A DNA stretch of 32,989 nucleotides. It comes from Burkholderiales bacterium. GTDB taxonomy: Bacteria; Pseudomonadota; Gammaproteobacteria; Burkholderiales; Burkholderiaceae_C. Under the pieces are notes generated by a model. It was not told where the DNA came from and did not search any database. It was given only the letters and a program-made list of their open reading frames with translations. Positions 10,120 through 17,234 of the stretch are shown here, in pieces. Every line of letters starts with the position of its first letter. The stretch's first letter is position 1. The translations under genes and the position numbers were made by a program. The stretch spans positions 2,605,095 through 2,638,083 of the forward strand of contig CP070653.1 of the NCBI GenBank assembly GCA_020354665.1, read 5' to 3'.

Positions 10120-10431
10120 AGCGGCACGCGAATGTCCATCGGCTGGACGGGCGTGACCTGCCGCTGCCTGTCTACGACGGAGACCTCGAAGCGGCGAGCG
10201 GGGTACACGCCGGCGCTCTGCGGTTGCGCGATGCGCTCCGGGCCGCCGATGCGCTGCTGCTCGTCACGCCTGAATACAACGGCTTTCCGACGCCATTGAT
10301 GGTCAATGCCATTGACTGGCTGTCGCGCTTGCGCAGGCACGATGAGCACGCGGCCGCGTCGGGAGGCAACGATGCTCGCATCGCCGGGTGCTCTGGCGTG
10401 CGCGTTGCGCGCAGCACGATCGCCTTACTGA
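10120..10431 (+). pseudogene. Decayed NADPH-dependent FMN reductase fragment
   Basis: Directly after the stop of the synthase-glutaredoxin gene, one frame reads DLPLPVYDGDLE, then TPEYNGF, then NAIDWLSR, the middle motifs of SsuE/ChrR-type flavin reductases. The N-terminal flavodoxin-like part with the FMN-phosphate loop is absent, because the homology starts abruptly at the upstream stop codon. After about 10320 the family's next motif, SPGAL, appears in a different frame (from about 10363), which then ends at TGA 10429-10431. An N-terminal deletion plus a frameshift make this a remnant, not a working gene. No start codon with a ribosome-binding site was seen. Confidence 0.8.
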
Positions 10432-10453
10432 AGCCGCGCCGACTGCGGCCGGC

Positions 10454-11713
10454 TCAGCGGCTGATCGGTGACGTGCAAGGCAATGGGATTGACACCCCGG
10501 ACAGGCCTGCGGCCAGCACATTCTTCGCCCCCGTGTCGTGCGGGGCGGAGGGGAGCGGCCGGTGCGCGCGGCGCCGCCAGACGAGGCCTGCCGCGAAGAT
10601 CGCCAGCGCAATGTCGACCATCCATAACAGGTGGTCGCTGCCGGTCGCTTCGGCAGCCCAGCCGCCGAACCAAACGCCCGCGAAGCTGCCGACCTGGTGT
10701 ACCAGCATCACGATGCCCATCAGCGTGCCCATGCGAGCGACGCCGTGCTGTTCAGCGATGAGCTGCGAGGTGGGCGGCAGCGTCGCCATGTGCGTCGCTC
10801 CCATCGCGGCAGCAAATCCGAGCATGTTCGCCGCGCTGGTGGGCAGCATCAGCAGCATGGCGATGCCGATCGCGCGCAACAGGTACACGACAGCCAGCAC
10901 GTGGCCCGCATTCATGTGGCGCAAGGCAACGCCGACGGCCAGGCTGCCCGCGACATTGGCGCCACCCGCCAGACCGATCCATGAACCCGCGAGCGACGGC
11001 GGCAGGCCGCAGCGCTCGATCACGCCGGGCATATGGACTGCGAGGAACGCGATGTGGAAGCCGCAGACACCGAAGCTCAGCGCAACGCGCCAGAATCGCC
11101 ATTCGCGCAGCACTTCGCGCACCGGCTGCGCCGCGGGGGGCGGCGGTGCGCCGGCGGGACGTCGGAATGCCGCGGCCAGCGGCCAGGCCAGCGCGCTCAG
11201 CGCAGCGGTGGCTGCCAGTGCCCACGCCCAGCCGTGCCTGTCGATCGCCCATTGAGTGGCCGGGCCGATCAGCAGCAACCCCGCCGAGGTGCCAGCGCCG
11301 ACCAGCCCGACCGCGAAGCCCGAGCGCGCCGGGGGTACCGCGCGCGTCACTTCGCCGATCAGAAGGCCGTTGCTGGCGACGGCACTGCCGGCTACCGTGC
11401 TGAGCGCTGCCGACGCGCCAACCACCGCGGGCAGCGTCGACCAGACTGGCAGCGCAGTCGTCAGGGCGAGCAGCAGCGCGCCGATCACGATCACGCGAGC
11501 GGCGCCCACGCGGTCGGCCATCGCGCCGACCCACGGCTGCGCGACACCGATGCCGAATTGCCCGACGGCAAGCGACAGGCTCAGTGTCGCCAGCCCGATT
11601 CCAGAGGCGCTGTTCAGCGGCGAGACGAACAGTCCGAAGCCCGAGCGTCCGCCGACGACCAGCGCCATCAGCGCTGCCGCAGCGAGAGTGACCGACCAGG
11701 CCCGGGCGTTCAT
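10454..11713 (-). CDS. MFS transporter
   Basis: This 419-residue inner-membrane protein has about 12 hydrophobic helices in two halves, with a proline-rich cytoplasmic loop in the middle (about residue 215, PAGAPPPPAAQ). The motif GAMADRVGAARVIVIG between helices 2 and 3 matches the MFS signature GxxxDRxGxR. General appearance is that of the oxalate/formate and monocarboxylate-type MFS group, but the substrate cannot be read from the sequence. The ATG at 11713 has GGGAG about 7 nt upstream. Only 2 nt separate it from the stop of the DUF1127 gene, so the two are very probably co-transcribed and translationally linked. Confidence 0.88.
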   Translation of the reverse strand: MNARAWSVTLAAAALMALVVGGRSGFGLFVSPLNSASGIGLATLSLSLAVGQFGIGVAQPWVGAMADRVGAARVIVIGALLLALTTALPVWSTLPAVVGASAALSTVAGSAVASNGLLIGEVTRAVPPARSGFAVGLVGAGTSAGLLLIGPATQWAIDRHGWAWALAATAALSALAWPLAAAFRRPAGAPPPPAAQPVREVLREWRFWRVALSFGVCGFHIAFLAVHMPGVIERCGLPPSLAGSWIGLAGGANVAGSLAVGVALRHMNAGHVLAVVYLLRAIGIAMLLMLPTSAANMLGFAAAMGATHMATLPPTSQLIAEQHGVARMGTLMGIVMLVHQVGSFAGVWFGGWAAEATGSDHLLWMVDIALAIFAAGLVWRRRAHRPLPSAPHDTGAKNVLAAGLSGVSIPLPCTSPISR

Positions 11714-11715
11714 GA

Positions 11716-11988
11716 TCAGCTCCCGGCGGTCGCGCGCACCAGGGCGCGTACACGGGTCGGCTCGATGGCGCCATGAACCTCGGCGGCCAGCGACGAAATC
11801 TCGGAGCGCGAGACGCCGAGGTCGTGAAGTGCGCGGTCGTCCAGCACGCGCAGCGATCTGCGCGTCGCCGCTTCGCTGCGGCGCCGGCGCAGCCACGCCA
11901 TAGCGCGGCGCAGCCATCCGGCGATGGCGTCGAGAGAGTTGGCGAGCCGCGTGTCAGCGGCGAGACGGGTACTGGCAATGGTGTTCAC
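11716..11988 (-). CDS. DUF1127 small arginine-rich protein
   Basis: A 90-residue basic protein. Its central part holds the DUF1127 pattern: W-rich helix (AGWLRRAMAWLRRRR) followed by LRVLDDRALHDLGVSRSEI. Such proteins are widespread in proteobacteria; studied members have been linked to RNA turnover, phosphate and carbon metabolism or stress, but most are uncharacterised. The start is GTG at 11988, preceded by GAGGAG at a good distance. A longer frame continues upstream to 13254, but it is antisense-like noise over the ferritin-like gene. It sits between that gene (53 nt) and the MFS gene (2 nt). Confidence 0.85.
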   Translation of the reverse strand: MNTIASTRLAADTRLANSLDAIAGWLRRAMAWLRRRRSEAATRRSLRVLDDRALHDLGVSRSEISSLAAEVHGAIEPTRVRALVRATAGS

Positions 11989-12041
11989 GGGGTACTCCTC
12001 GATGGGTGAAAAGGCGGCCGGCGCACCGGCCGCCACTGCGG

Positions 12042-13010
12042 TCATGCGGCCATCGGCAACGGGGCCGGTTGATGGGGTACGGCGTAGGTCAGCGGCTCCA
12101 AGGCTTCCTGGATCCGTGCCGCCTGCCTGTCGTCGATCAGCGAGAACAGCACCTTGTGGAAGCGCGGCTCGATGACGCCCGACACGATGTACTGCCAGCG
12201 GTAGGCCTTCAGGACACCGGCATGGACCTGCTCGACCTCGGCCTCGCTGAAGCTGCGCCCGGCGATCGAGATGAAGTAGTCCGCGTCGGCCTTCGCCTGA
12301 GACTGCAGGATCCCGTCGACCGCGCCGACCAGTGCGATCAGGCCGTCGACGGCGGCGTCGCGCTCTGCGGGGGTGAGCTTGGCGTTCTCCGTGACGAGTT
12401 CGATCTCGTCCAGGATGGCGTGCTGCGACTCCTCCTTCCAGTGGAACAGGAAGACGTCCTTCCACAGCGGGCAGATGTGCGCGTGAGGCTGGATGCTGGC
12501 CCGGTAGTGAGCCTGCGTGAACAACTCGATGTCCAGCGTCAGCGCCAGCACCGACCATGTCGGCGCGGCCAACACGGCGCGCGCCACCGCGTTGGGCTCG
12601 GCGGTTTGCACGTAGCCCGCGGGCATGTCGGCGGCCATCGTCTGCTCGAGGCGACGGAACATCTCCTGGTGCTTGATCTCTTCTTCGGTCATGCGCACCA
12701 GTGCTTCGAGTGCGACCTGGTCGCCGAACTGGTGCTCGCGGCCAAGCTCCATCTCCTTGGCAGCGATGAAGCGCTCGACCAGGCCGAAGATGTAGGCATA
12801 GGTGCGGCCTTGGATCTGGCTGAGCAGGCGCTGGTCCGGCGCGCTCAGGAACTGCAGCTCGCTCACCAGCGACAGGCCGTCGGGCAGGAAAGTCCTCGTG
12901 TAGTCGAAGTGGCGGCCGCGGATCACGTCGCGTTCGATCTCCCAGCGCACGCGCTTGGAGACATCGATCACCTTGGCGTAGCTGGCGTGGGGGGCGGAAA
13001 TGGTGTTCAT
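12042..13010 (-). CDS. Ferritin-like diiron protein
   Basis: A 322-residue soluble, mostly helical protein without a signal peptide. Helices carry the ligand pattern of a carboxylate-bridged diiron four-helix bundle: E79 (GLVERF), E111-x-x-H114 (TEEEIKHQEMF), E162 (DIELF) and E194-x-x-H197 (WKEESQHAIL). This implies an oxygen-activating or oxygen/peroxide-consuming diiron site (oxygenase, oxidase or ferritin-like). The specific reaction is unknown, and a relation to AurF-type N-oxygenases is only a possibility. The ATG at 13010 has AAGGA upstream; a TTG six codons earlier is less likely. It is the first gene of a minus-strand set with DUF1127 and an MFS transporter, and is divergent from an OmpR-type regulator 227 bp away. 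Confidence 0.82.
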   Translation of the reverse strand: MNTISAPHASYAKVIDVSKRVRWEIERDVIRGRHFDYTRTFLPDGLSLVSELQFLSAPDQRLLSQIQGRTYAYIFGLVERFIAAKEMELGREHQFGDQVALEALVRMTEEEIKHQEMFRRLEQTMAADMPAGYVQTAEPNAVARAVLAAPTWSVLALTLDIELFTQAHYRASIQPHAHICPLWKDVFLFHWKEESQHAILDEIELVTENAKLTPAERDAAVDGLIALVGAVDGILQSQAKADADYFISIAGRSFSEAEVEQVHAGVLKAYRWQYIVSGVIEPRFHKVLFSLIDDRQAARIQEALEPLTYAVPHQPAPLPMAA

Positions 13011-13237
13011 GGCAGCGAAGTCCTTCAAGGGTGGGGCCCCGCGGCACCGCGCCGCTGGGCATGGGAAGAACTCTGGGCGGCTGCAGTAACCGGCGTACGG
13101 CAGCGTTGTCTGCCTTCGTCACCGATTGGTTTCGGCGCGACTGGTATGTATCGCGCTGCCCTACAGAAGGAGGCGACTTGTAGCCGCTTTGTATTCGGGC
13201 CTTCCCACTGGGCAACGGTCCGCCCACAATCCGGCCC

Positions 13238-13978
13238 ATGAACCAAACGGCCAACCTTCTAGTCGTCGACGACGATGCGTCGGTGCGCGCGATGCTGCTC
13301 GAATACCTCGGCGGACACGGTTATGCCGTGCGCGCTGCCGCCGACGGTGCGGCGATGCGAGCCGAACTCGAGCGCGAATTGCCCGACCTCGTGCTGCTGG
13401 ACCTGCGCCTGCCGGGGGAGGACGGTCTAACGCTGGCGCGGTTCCTGAGGGAGCACTACGACGTCGGTATCGTGATGGTCACCGGGTCGAGCGACGTGAT
13501 CGACCGCGTGGTGGGGCTGGAGCTCGGCGCCGATGACTACATCGGCAAGCCGTTCGACCCGCGAGAACTGCTCGCGCGCGTCAAGAGCGTGCTGCGCCGC
13601 ATACAGGCGCGGCCGACGGCAGAACCGGGGAGTGCATCGCCCGAGGTTTCGTCGGGCGCACGGCAGCAATTCGGCCGCTGCGAAATCGATCTCGAAGCGC
13701 GACGCCTCTTCGACGGTGCCGCCGATGGCGCCGAAGTGCCGCTGACCGCGATGGAATACGACCTGATCCGGGTATTCCTTGCCAACCCCAATCGCGTGCT
13801 GTCGCGCGACCAGTTGCTGATGCATACGCGCAACCGGGAGTGGGAACCCTTCGACCGCTCGATCGACATTCGCATCGGTCGCCTGCGGCGCAAGGTCGAG
13901 CCCGACTCCTCCGGCGAGCCGCGCGTGATCCGCACTGTTCGCAACGCTGGCTACATGTACGTGCCGCTCGCCGCGTAA
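13238..13978 (+). CDS. OmpR/PhoB-family response regulator
   Basis: A 246-residue two-domain transcription factor. The receiver (about 5-118) has the acidic pair DDD at 11-13, phospho-acceptor D55 (LLDLRLPG), T82 (MVTGSSD) and K104 (GKPFD). An Ala/Pro/Ser-rich linker leads to a winged-helix DNA-binding domain (about 150-245) with LTAMEYDLIRVF, the SIDIRIGRLRRKVE recognition region and TVRNAGYMY at the end. No histidine kinase is adjacent, so it is an orphan here. Divergent placement from the diiron gene suggests it may control that set; this is inference. The ribosome-binding site ahead of the ATG at 13238 is weak. Confidence 0.95.
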   Translation: MNQTANLLVVDDDASVRAMLLEYLGGHGYAVRAAADGAAMRAELERELPDLVLLDLRLPGEDGLTLARFLREHYDVGIVMVTGSSDVIDRVVGLELGADDYIGKPFDPRELLARVKSVLRRIQARPTAEPGSASPEVSSGARQQFGRCEIDLEARRLFDGAADGAEVPLTAMEYDLIRVFLANPNRVLSRDQLLMHTRNREWEPFDRSIDIRIGRLRRKVEPDSSGEPRVIRTVRNAGYMYVPLAA

Positions 13979-14023
13979 GCGGCAACCGACCAGCGCCGAC
14001 CCACAGGGCCGCCGAGCAGCGCC

Positions 14024-14055
14024 AAAAGAAGGGGCCTGCGCGTTGTGGCAGGCCC
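14024..14055 (-). terminator. Rho-independent terminator of tRNA-Ala
   Basis: Reading the minus strand, GGGCCTGC and GCAGGCCC form a perfect 8-bp stem around an 8-nt loop, followed by CTTCTTTT. It starts 5 nt beyond the encoded CCA of the tRNA. It also separates the tRNA from the convergent response-regulator gene. Confidence 0.85.
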
Positions 14056-14060
14056 TCGAT

Positions 14061-14136
<76 letters not shown>

Positions 14137-14148
14137 AAACAGCGCAAA

Positions 14149-14154
14149 ATTCTA
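14149..14154 (-). promoter_or_regulatory. Probable -10 element of the tRNA-Ala promoter
   Basis: TAGAAT on the minus strand lies 12 nt before the tRNA 5' end, a normal distance for a short tRNA leader. I see no good -35 hexamer 16-18 nt further upstream. Confidence 0.45.
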
Positions 14155-14237
14155 GCAGCGCAGGCAAGCGCACATCCGCAGAGGGACGCGGCGCCGTGTG
14201 ACGCCGGAGAATGTCCATTCCAAACGCAGGAGGCCCC

Positions 14238-15095
14238 ATGGCGCCACACCCGGATCCGGCTTGGCTCGATCTGCAATACAACAACCGGGCACGCATTCCC
14301 GAGCATCCACAGATCTTCGAGCGTTGGGCACGCGACTCCGCGGCGGCGCGCCGGTCACTTGCGCCGGAACTCGATGTGCGCTACGGCGAAGGCCCGAATG
14401 AAATCCTCGATGTCTTCGCGCCGACCCGCGGCGGGGCGCCGGTGATGGTCTACGTACACGGTGGCTGGTGGCGCTCGCTGGACAAATCCGACCACTCGTT
14501 TGTCGCGCCGCCGTTCGTTGCTGCGGGCGCGATGGTGGTTGTTCCGAACTATGCGCTGTGCCCCACCGTGACGATCGAGCAGATCACTCTGCAGATGGTG
14601 AAAGCGCTGGCCTGGACCTACCGCAATGCGCCCCGCTTCGGCGGCGATCCCCGGCGCATCGCGGCGGTCGGCCACTCGGCGGGCGGCCACCTCGTCGCGA
14701 TGCTGCTGTGCTGCCGCTGGCGAGAGGTGGCAGCGGATCTGCCGCCTGTGCTGCTGCGGCGCGCGCTCGCGATTTCCGGGTTGTTCGATCTCGAGCCGGT
14801 TCGCCGCACACCGTTCCTGAAGAGCGACCTGCGGCTCTCCATTGCTTCGGCGCGCAGGCTGAGCCCGGCAAAGCTGCCTGCGCCCAGCGAGGGCCAGCTG
14901 ATGGCTGTCGCCGGCGCGCAGGAGAGCGAGGAGTTCCTGCGCCAGAACACGCTGATCCAGCAGGCATGGGGACCGCGCGCGGTGCCGGTGTGCGAGTCGG
15001 TAGAGGGGGTGCACCACCTTGACATCCTGTACGCGCTCGTCGACAGCTCGACGCGCCTGCACCGGCTCTCGCTGCAGCAGCTCGGCCTGGCTTGA
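14238..15095 (+). CDS. Alpha/beta-hydrolase (esterase / kynurenine formamidase-like)
   Basis: A 285-residue cytoplasmic hydrolase. It has the oxyanion-hole motif HGGWW at 74-78, the nucleophile elbow GHSAGG with S147, and a C-terminal histidine in GVHHLDIL. The HGGWW motif and N-terminal LDLQYNNRARIPEH resemble the small carboxylesterase group that includes bacterial kynurenine formamidase-like enzymes; the natural substrate is not visible. The ATG at 14238 follows AGGAGG but with only 4 nt spacing. An ATG at 14211 with a poorly placed GGAGA is the alternative and would add nine residues. It is transcribed alone, divergently from the tRNA. Confidence 0.88.
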   Translation: MAPHPDPAWLDLQYNNRARIPEHPQIFERWARDSAAARRSLAPELDVRYGEGPNEILDVFAPTRGGAPVMVYVHGGWWRSLDKSDHSFVAPPFVAAGAMVVVPNYALCPTVTIEQITLQMVKALAWTYRNAPRFGGDPRRIAAVGHSAGGHLVAMLLCCRWREVAADLPPVLLRRALAISGLFDLEPVRRTPFLKSDLRLSIASARRLSPAKLPAPSEGQLMAVAGAQESEEFLRQNTLIQQAWGPRAVPVCESVEGVHHLDILYALVDSSTRLHRLSLQQLGLA

Positions 15096-15175
15096 CGCGA
15101 TCAAGGGCGAGAAGGCCAGGGTCTGGTAAGGGTCATTACGCGTGGATCTGACCTCTATCAACTGCGTTAATGCGA

Positions 15176-15187
15176 TAGGCCGGCCTA
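15176..15187. promoter_or_regulatory. Perfect 12-bp palindrome upstream of rubrerythrin
   Basis: TAGGCCGGCCTA is fully self-complementary. It sits in a locally AT-richer stretch between the hydrolase and the rubrerythrin gene, about 120 nt before the rubrerythrin start, and is a candidate regulator-binding site. Confidence 0.4.
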
Positions 15188-15201
15188 ATCAGCCAGATTG
15201 A

Positions 15202-15214
15202 CCAATTGAATTGG
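15202..15214. promoter_or_regulatory. Palindrome overlapping the putative rubrerythrin promoter
   Basis: CCAATT and AATTGG are perfect arms around one G. The right arm shares its TTGG with the putative -35 hexamer, a placement expected for a repressor operator. The regulator is unknown. Confidence 0.45.
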
Positions 15215-15240
15215 CGGGCGGCTCGCCGGTGCGCTAGGGT
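15211..15240 (+). promoter_or_regulatory. Putative rubrerythrin promoter
   Basis: TTGGCG (15211-15216) and TAGGGT (15235-15240) are spaced 18 nt apart, about 70 nt before the ATG. The -10 element is a weak match, so this is tentative. Confidence 0.35.
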
Positions 15241-15308
15241 ATGCCGATGTTGCCGCTGGCCTGTGCCTCGGCAGCAACTCGCGGATCACTCAACGACAGG
15301 AGAGCGAC

Positions 15309-15731
15309 ATGGCAACTCTGAAAGGATCGAAGACCGAGCAGAACCTGAAAGACGCCTTTGCGGGCGAATCGCAGGCGAACCGCCGGTATCTGTATTTCGC
15401 AAACAAGGCTGACGTGGAAGGTCAGAACGACGTCGCGGCGCTGTTCCGCTCGACCGCCGAGGGTGAAACCGGTCACGCGCATGGCCACCTCGAATTCCTC
15501 GAGCAGGTCGGCGACCCTGCCACCGGCCTGCCGATCGGCGCCACGCGCGACAACCTGAAGGCTGCCGTCGCCGGTGAGACGCATGAATACACCGACATGT
15601 ACCCCGGCATGGCCAAGGCCGCGCGTCAGGAAGGCTTCGACGAGATCGCGGACTGGTTCGAGACGCTGGCCAAAGCCGAGCGCTCGCACGCCAACCGCTA
15701 CCAGAAGGCGCTGGACCAATTCGTGGACTGA
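15309..15731 (+). CDS. rbr: Rubrerythrin-family diiron protein lacking rubredoxin domain
   Basis: A 140-residue four-helix diiron protein. Ligands readable in rubrerythrin positions are E20 (FAGES), E53 with H56 (EGETGHAHGH), E90 and E93 (AGETHEY), and E124-x-x-H127 (AERSHANR). The C-terminal rubredoxin domain of classical rubrerythrins is absent, so it needs an external electron donor. The usual role is reduction of hydrogen peroxide under low oxygen. AGGAGAG lies just upstream of the ATG at 15309. A strong terminator follows, and then come an Fe-S oxidoreductase and DUF3501, a gene trio that recurs in proteobacteria. The Fe-S protein is a natural candidate donor, though that is inference. 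Confidence 0.95.
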   Translation: MATLKGSKTEQNLKDAFAGESQANRRYLYFANKADVEGQNDVAALFRSTAEGETGHAHGHLEFLEQVGDPATGLPIGATRDNLKAAVAGETHEYTDMYPGMAKAARQEGFDEIADWFETLAKAERSHANRYQKALDQFVD

Positions 15732-15753
15732 CCTGCGCGCGGAGCGCCGATAG

Positions 15754-15784
15754 CAATAGGGGGCTTTGGGGCCCCCTGTTGTTT
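15754..15784 (+). terminator. Terminator or attenuator behind rubrerythrin
   Basis: An 11-bp stem (CAATAGGGGGC with GCCCCCTGTTG, one T-G wobble) surrounds a 6-nt loop, with the T-rich tail TTGTTT overlapping the end of the stem. Because the next two genes continue on the same strand with only 73 nt more leader, it may let rubrerythrin be expressed in excess over them. Confidence 0.8.
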
Positions 15785-15857
15785 CGTGCCGTGCGCTGCT
15801 GCATCGGCGCCGGACCCGCGCCGATGCATCAACGCACGGAACCACCAAGGAACCAAC

Positions 15858-17207
15858 ATGACAACTCGCGAGGGGAATCTGGAGGCGCCCACCCGGCATG
15901 CACTGGACTGGAAGAACCCGCGCTTCTACGACGAAGCCGATGCGTTCAAGGAGATGGAGCGTGTGTTCGACATCTGCCACGGCTGCCGCCGCTGCGTCAG
16001 CCTGTGCCAGAGCTTCCCGAACCTGTTCGACCTGGTCGATGCCACCGAGGATGGTGAACTGCACGGCGTCAAGAAGGAGGACTACTGGAAGGTCGTCGAC
16101 CAGTGCTATCTGTGCGACCTCTGCTACATGACCAAGTGCCCGTACGTGCCGCCGCACGAGTGGAATCTCGACTTCCCCCACCTGATGCTGCGTGCCAAGG
16201 CGATCAAGTTCAAGAAGGGCGGGGTGAAGGCGGGCGAGAAGTTCCTCGCGAGCACCGACGTGCACGGCCAGTTCGCCGGCATCCCGCTCGTGGTGCAGGT
16301 GGCCAACGCGGTGAACAAGACCAAGTTCGCGCGCAAGCAGATGGACAGGATGCTGGGTGTGCATCCCGACGCCTGGATGCCCGAGCTGGCTTCCAGCCGA
16401 TTCCGCTGGAGCGCGGCCAAGCAAGGCAGGGCCACGGCGGTGACGAACGGCGAGCGCACGCCGGGCAAGGTGGCGATCTTCTCGACCTGCTACGTCAACT
16501 ACAACGAGCCAGGGATCGGCCACGACCTGCTGAAGGTGCTCGAGCACAACGAGGTTCCCTATGTGATCGTCGAGAAGGAGAAGTGCTGCGGCATGCCCAA
16601 GCTCGAACTGGGCGACCTCGATACCGTCGAGAAGCACAAGGACGCGAACATCCCCGTCCTTGCCAGGTACGCGAGGGATGGCTACGCGATCCTCTCGGCG
16701 GTGCCGAGCTGCACGCTGATGTTCAAGCAGGAGCTGCCGCTGATGTTTCCCGATGAGGCCGACGTGCAGCTTGTCAAGGATGCGATGTGGGATCCATTCG
16801 AGTACCTCGTTGCGCGCCACAAGGATGGACTGCTGAAGACAGACTTCAAGGCGCCGCTCGGCAAGGTGAGCTACCACATCCCGTGCCACGGACGCGTACA
16901 GAACATCGGCCGGAAGACCGAGGAAATGTTCAAGGTGATTGCGAGCAAGGTCGACCTGAAACTCAACACGGTCGAACGTTGCTCCGGGCATGCTGGCACC
17001 TACGGCGTGAAGACACCGACGCACCCGATCGCGATGAAGATCGGCCGGCCAGTCTTTAAGGCAATGGCGAAGGACGAGCCGGACTACATCGGCAGCGACT
17101 GCCCGATGGCCGGCCACCACATCGCGCAAGGCATGGACCAAGCCGGCACGCCGGCCAAGGCCGTGCAACATCCATTGACCCTCGTGCGCATCGCGTACGG
17201 GCTCTGA
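15858..17207 (+). CDS. GlpC/HdrD-like Fe-S oxidoreductase
   Basis: A 449-residue soluble protein. Two 4Fe-4S ferredoxin-type sets are at the N-terminus: C40, C43, C46, C50 (CHGCRRCVSLC) and C83, C86, C89, C94 (CYLCDLCYMTKC). The C-terminal half has two cysteine-rich CCG-type domains: C211 with C243-C244 (EKCCGMPKLELGD) and C343 (PCHGR) with C375 (RCSGHAGT), resembling GlpC and heterodisulfide reductase subunit D. Such proteins move electrons between a flavoprotein, the quinone pool and thiol or peroxide acceptors. The specific partner here is unknown, but rubrerythrin (upstream) and DUF3501 (27 nt downstream) form a recurring neighbourhood. The ATG at 15858 is preceded by AAGGA. Confidence 0.92.
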   Translation: MTTREGNLEAPTRHALDWKNPRFYDEADAFKEMERVFDICHGCRRCVSLCQSFPNLFDLVDATEDGELHGVKKEDYWKVVDQCYLCDLCYMTKCPYVPPHEWNLDFPHLMLRAKAIKFKKGGVKAGEKFLASTDVHGQFAGIPLVVQVANAVNKTKFARKQMDRMLGVHPDAWMPELASSRFRWSAAKQGRATAVTNGERTPGKVAIFSTCYVNYNEPGIGHDLLKVLEHNEVPYVIVEKEKCCGMPKLELGDLDTVEKHKDANIPVLARYARDGYAILSAVPSCTLMFKQELPLMFPDEADVQLVKDAMWDPFEYLVARHKDGLLKTDFKAPLGKVSYHIPCHGRVQNIGRKTEEMFKVIASKVDLKLNTVERCSGHAGTYGVKTPTHPIAMKIGRPVFKAMAKDEPDYIGSDCPMAGHHIAQGMDQAGTPAKAVQHPLTLVRIAYGL

Positions 17208-17234
17208 GAACTCCACCCCGAGGAGATCATTGAC

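Noticed and set aside
10224-11255. Plus-strand open frame of 343 codons continuing from the flavin-reductase remnant
   Set aside because: Only the first 35 or so residues are reductase-like; the rest is antisense to the MFS transporter.
11989-13254. Upstream extension of the DUF1127 frame to more than 500 residues
   Set aside because: The extension overlaps the diiron gene in another frame, and a GTG with a strong GAGGAG site at 11988 gives a protein of normal DUF1127 size.
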